The notes beneath the pieces were generated by a model. It did not search any database and was not told the origin of the DNA. It saw only the letters and a program-made list of their open reading frames with translations. Positions 60,513-64,000 of a stretch of 64,000 nucleotides of DNA are shown piece after piece (the first letter of the stretch is position 1; each line of letters starts with the position of its first letter). The stretch is from Alopecurus myosuroides (taxonomy: Eukaryota; Streptophyta; Magnoliopsida; Poales; Poaceae), in NCBI GenBank assembly GCA_028641055.1, contig CM054057.1:400628541-400692540 (forward strand), given 5' to 3'. Position numbers and translations under genes: made by a program.

Positions 60513-60947
60513 CTACTTAATGATGTGTGGGAAAGATTCAATGAATTCAACCCACTTAGCATGAAGTTTATTAAGACTAGGTTGGCTCTTTGAAAATTTC
60601 AATGCCTCATGATCAGAATGTATGATAAATTCTTTTGACCACAAATAATGTTTCCACGCCTCAAGAACTCTAACAAGCGCATACAATTCCTTATCATAAA
60701 CAGAATAATTCAATTGGGCACCATGTAATTTTTCAGGAAAATAAGCCACAGTTTGTTTTCTTGCATAAGCCACAGTCCTATAGGGGGCTCGGTTTGGTAA
60801 TGTTGCTCCGGGGATCAAATCAATTTGATGCTCAATACCACGCAATGGTGGCAGCCCTGCTGGTACCTCCTCTGGGAAAACATCATCAAACTCCTTCAAC
60901 ACTTTAGAAACACCAATAGGAAGAGGGGTCATGTCATTAGAAACCAA
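60513..60947 (-). pseudogene. Reverse transcriptase start fused to RNase H, polymerase core deleted
   Basis: The open frame of 144 codons begins with the region leading into reverse transcriptase ([20 protein letters not shown], then PNRAPYR). It jumps directly to the RNase H domain ([20 protein letters not shown], then HSDHEALK). The fingers, palm and YVDD motif are absent, yet the frame stays open. The join contains the twice-occurring ATAAGCCACAGT (plus strand, about 60739-60750 and 60763-60774), giving [12 protein letters not shown]. The protein could not copy RNA. The frame differs from the protease ORF upstream. Confidence 0.85.
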
Positions 60948-60951
60948 AAAA

Positions 60952-61821
60952 TTATCCCTTGTGTATGAGCACTATAGGAAGAAAACTAGGATCCTCACTT
61001 AATTCTCTTAACTCCAGTTTGGTGGCTAACATGCATAGTAGGTTCACTCCCTCACTTTTATTTTTACCACTCAGATTGGCTTTGCTACTCTCACTCACAA
61101 AAATATTGTTTTCTCTCTCTAGTCTCTCACTATCCTTCTCAAGATTTACTTCAGTTTTTTTACGAGAGTCATTTACCATTTGTTGTGGTGTCATAGGCCT
61201 CAAAATTATGTATTCCCGCTGACAATTCAACTGATATGTATTTTCTCGCCCATTATGTATAGCACTCCTATCAAACTTCCATGGTCTCCCAGCCAACATG
61301 TGACAAACAGACATAGGCACCACATCAGACTCAATGGTGTCCTTATATGGTCCAATCTGAAACTCAACTCTCACCATGTATGTCACCTTCATCTCTCCTT
61401 TGTCACTCAGCCACTATATACAATAAGGATGAGGGTGTGGGATATATCCCAATTTCAGCTTTGCACACAAATCTTTGCTTGCTAAATTTCTGCAACTTCC
61501 TCCATGAATAATCACCTTGCAAGCCATTTGAGGACCTACAATTGCTTTGGTTTGGAACAAATTGCACCTCTGATTTTTTTCACTTGGAATAACACTCAAT
61601 GATTTTTGTGTACAAACATTAGCAGGATAATGTGTAGCATATGCATCAAGTGGACTACCATCATCACAATCATCCTCCTCGTTAGGATAAGCATCATCAC
61701 CTGTTTCATACGTATTATCCTCATTAACAAGCATGATGTTCTTATTAGGACAATCCCTCTTGAAGTGCCCTTTCCCTCCACGTGTATGGAAGCTCATATG
61801 TCTGTTTCTTGTTGTAGACAT
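60952..61821 (-). pseudogene. gag zinc knuckle and aspartic protease, active sites mutated
   Basis: One frame runs from 61821 to 60952 with a TAG at 61414-61416, probably a mutated CAG in the usual HPYYIQWL motif (here HPYCI*WL). The knuckle reads FHTRGGKGHFKRDC, so the first two cysteines of CX2C are lost while H and the last C remain. The protease shows CKVIIHGGSCRNLAS, with His where the catalytic Asp is expected. It continues with AGRPWKFDRSAIHNGRENTY and LRPMTPQQMV, typical of the protease-linker of this gypsy group. It could not have worked in its present form. Confidence 0.82.
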
Positions 61822-62983
61822 AGTAGAGCCACTAGAGCTTTCTGCTGGTTGGACTGTTTTCTTTGTGTTAGAGGTAGTACTCTCGGGTTTAGAAGGGGGT
61901 GCACCACGAAATTGAGATGCTTGTGGTGTAGGTGAGAAAAAGAAGAATTTATAGGACTAAAATTCTTCCTGGTAGTCACTTGAGCCTCCTCTGCCAAGTT
62001 CTTCTCAGCCTCTCTATCTTGATGTAGTAGCTCATTCATATCATTATAATGCACATGCCTCACAATGCTCTTGATTTTAAATTGAAATCCTGGGAGAAAA
62101 TGTTGCATAGTATGTTCTGGCTCCTCTCTAACTCTATCCCTTTGAAGAATCAGCTCCATCTCTCTAAAATATGCATCCATTGAATTTGTACCTTGTCTCA
62201 AGTGTTGTAACTTGTCATAGAGTGTTCTAATATAATTCTTGGGCATAAATCTTTCTCTCATAACTTGCTTCATAACCCTCCATGTAACAATTTCTGGTTA
62301 TCCTTCTCGGGCTTTCTTTCTTGTGATGTTATCCCACATAGCAAAACATATCCATCAAAACCCGAAGAAGCAAGTTTTATTTTCCTCTTCTCGGTGTACT
62401 CATGCATCATCCACAACTTTTCAATCTTCAGTTCCCACATAAGATATTCCTCTAGATCATCAGTATCAAATTTGAGATTTGGGAGTAGAAATTTGGGCTT
62501 GCCCAAACCATAATTCTCTTTATTTTGGTCTTGGGGTGGAATCCTCCTAGCCATGCCAAATCCATGGCCACCTGCATTGCCTCTACCTCCTCCTCCTCGG
62601 CCTTGAGGAACATAATTCACCTCCAAATTATCATGTTCTCCATGGAAACTAGCATTATCCTCAAGAGCAGGAAGTCTTTGATTCACCAAAGTAAACAAGG
62701 CTACAATTTGTTGAGTCAAAGTGGTAAGAGGACCTTGCATAGTAGTGACTTGTCCTTGTGTGGTACCAGTTGTATTGGAAACTGTATCTACTTGCAGTCC
62801 GAAATTATGAATAGTAGCATCAAGATCAACACCTTTTTTATCAATCAATGAGTGCACCTCTGAAGTGTTGGTGTCAATTCTAGTGGTCATTTGATCCCTT
62901 GTCTCCTCCAAATCTGTCCACTTTACCACCTCACCATCATGTCCCTTCTTAGCCTGCGCAGAAACATCACCAGAAGTATTCAT
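61794..62983 (-). pseudogene. Chromovirus gag, one frameshift
   Basis: The ORF 62983-62270 (237 codons, MNTSGDVSAQAKKG) has a helical N-terminus, a glycine/arginine-rich patch (QGRGGGGRGNAGGHG) and the start of the capsid domain (EYLMWELKIEKLWMMHEYTE). After a frameshift near 62275-62300 the domain continues in 62273-61794 (MRERFMPKNYIRTLYDKLQ and LRQGTNSMDAYFREMELI). This is the Ty3/gypsy gag domain of particle-forming proteins. The sequence between it and the zinc knuckle overlaps a second frame change. Confidence 0.85.
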
Positions 62984-63000
62984 GATTAATAGGTTAGTGA

Positions 63001-64000
63001 AATAAAAATTGCTATAGCATGTGGTGTTCTCTCACAACTCACTCAAAACCAACAAAGAAAGGTGTATCTTACCGTTCCAAAGTGAATAGAAAAACTTACC
63101 AACAAGTAATAGCAACTAGCATGACTTGGTGTGAAGAATTGAATACCCAGGGGTTTTAGCTCTCACAAAGGCAAAACAGATTATTTAGTGGGGATTGTTA
63201 TGGATACTTAACAATCACCAAAATAACAAGTCATATTTGTTATTTGTCTAATACAAAAATTCACCTACGGAAACACACAACAATGGACACAAATGTGGCA
63301 AGCAACAATATGGAAGAAAATGTTGCAATGCACTCGAAAGACACTAGCCAAGCTCAAAATAAACAGGCACTAGGTTGCTCAATTTATATTGTCAAGATAT
63401 AGCAATGATGAAAGGGCTCCAATCACAATTGATGATATGATACACTCTGCCTCTTTTATATTTTCCTGTTTAATCGGTTTTTTTTATACTTTTTTCTTTG
63501 CTATTTTTTATACTTTTTCAATGGCCAATAAAACAAGGAGCAAAAATAACAAATGATAACAATGTGACACAAGTAGATGATGATATTGAACAGCCTGTAA
63601 TGAGAAAATAAAATAGCTAGTCTTGTGGGCAACGTACCAAAATTGTTTGTTGTAGAATGGTTGTAGCTATGTCTCACAAAGTTTAGACTGGAAACCTAAA
63701 GAAAAACAAGAAGAAAACAACTAAAAATACTAAGAAAATGCTCATAGATATGAACCGGAATATTTGAAACCGGATTATTTTTCAAAACCGGAAACTCTGA
63801 GTTTGTGAGAATTCTATTAAGGACCAGAAATTTTTGTCTCTGGTATGCACCGGATTTGTTAACCGGAAATTTTGCCAACAATCAAAAGTTTCGAGTTAAC
63901 GATAAAAACTGCTAATGAAATTTTTTGGAGCTCACAGTTTTTAACCGGATTTTTTGACCAGAATTTTTCTCTCAATCGGATATTTCGACTGTGTACTGCG
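63001..64000. other. Probable leader of the chromovirus element, with AACCGG repeats
   Basis: Non-coding. The last 250 bases carry seven degenerate copies of AACCGGA(A/T) followed by T-rich bases, at about 63752, 63769, 63785, 63849, 63861, 63943 and 63976. No primer-binding site was recognised, so the element may continue beyond the window. Confidence 0.45.

Larger units (their letters stand above)
58435..63000 (-). mobile_element. Decayed chromovirus-type Ty3/gypsy element
   Basis: In minus-strand order there are gag (62983-61794), zinc knuckle and protease (61821-60952), a reverse-transcriptase/RNase H fragment (60947-60513), integrase (60486-59222), a C-terminal tail (59135-58803) and an LTR-like end (to about 58435). 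The domain order protease, RT, RNase H, integrase defines Ty3/gypsy. The integrase tail (ADLTPYHGEDL) and the tail (GPMTRSRTKLLEQQVN) are those of grass chromovirus-like elements. At least six frameshifts or stops and the loss of the polymerase core make it dead. Confidence 0.85.

Noticed and set aside
60513..60947. A working reverse transcriptase
   Set aside because: The fingers, palm and YVDD motif are missing.
1..64000. CRISPR arrays, bacterial operons, riboswitches or rho-independent terminators
   Set aside because: The window is plant nuclear retrotransposon DNA. The repeats are LTRs and short tandem repeats, with no spacer structure.

Overview
The window is plant intergenic DNA made almost entirely of nested LTR retrotransposons; I see no intact host gene, tRNA or rRNA gene. 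The host is most likely a large-genome grass, probably Pooideae and possibly Triticeae. The reasons are an Athila-type element with a tRNA-Asp primer site, GC-rich leader islands of the kind seen in grass DNA, and gypsy elements packed inside one another. That placement rests on family recognition by eye.

Layout. (1) 1 to about 7,100, plus strand: an Athila-type gypsy element with an LTR/leader region, primer-binding site, a gag-protease frame broken by three stops, no reverse transcriptase or integrase, and an intact third (env-like) ORF. (2) About 7,100-55,920, plus strand: 'element 2', a non-autonomous gypsy element with LTRs that were probably about 5.9 kb long. Its 5' LTR is truncated, and its interior holds an accessory ORF and a damaged gag. 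(3) 13,821-42,446, minus strand: 'family 3', inserted in the interior of element 2 and arranged LTR-interior-LTR-interior-LTR (the last LTR truncated). (4) 14,362-28,382, plus strand: a complete large non-autonomous element ('family 1') inserted in the first family-3 LTR. It has two 6.1-kb LTRs, a 1.8-kb non-coding interior and a perfect 5-bp target-site duplication, GTTCA. (5) 45,505-54,318, minus strand: a second, more diverged family-3 element inside the 3' LTR of element 2, with a deletion at its left edge. (6) 55,921-58,430: old, unclassified DNA with one small acidic ORF and a decayed Q/E-rich reading frame. (7) About 58,435-63,100, minus strand: a decayed chromovirus-type gypsy element with gag, protease, a reverse transcriptase/RNase H fragment lacking the polymerase core, integrase and a C-terminal tail. 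(8) About 63,000-64,000: its probable leader, rich in repeated AACCGG motifs.

How the parts work together. Families 1, 2 and 3 share a design: 5-6 kb LTRs beginning TGTnACAnCCC, an initiator-Met tRNA primer site, and a polypurine tract just after a short hairpin that looks like the last codons of a gypsy pol gene. Each LTR carries a GC-rich island. None of them encodes reverse transcriptase or integrase here, so they must have used enzymes supplied in trans. Families 1 and 2 also share two hairpins near the LTR 3' end. Insertion order read from the nesting: element 2 first, then the family-3 copies, then family 1.
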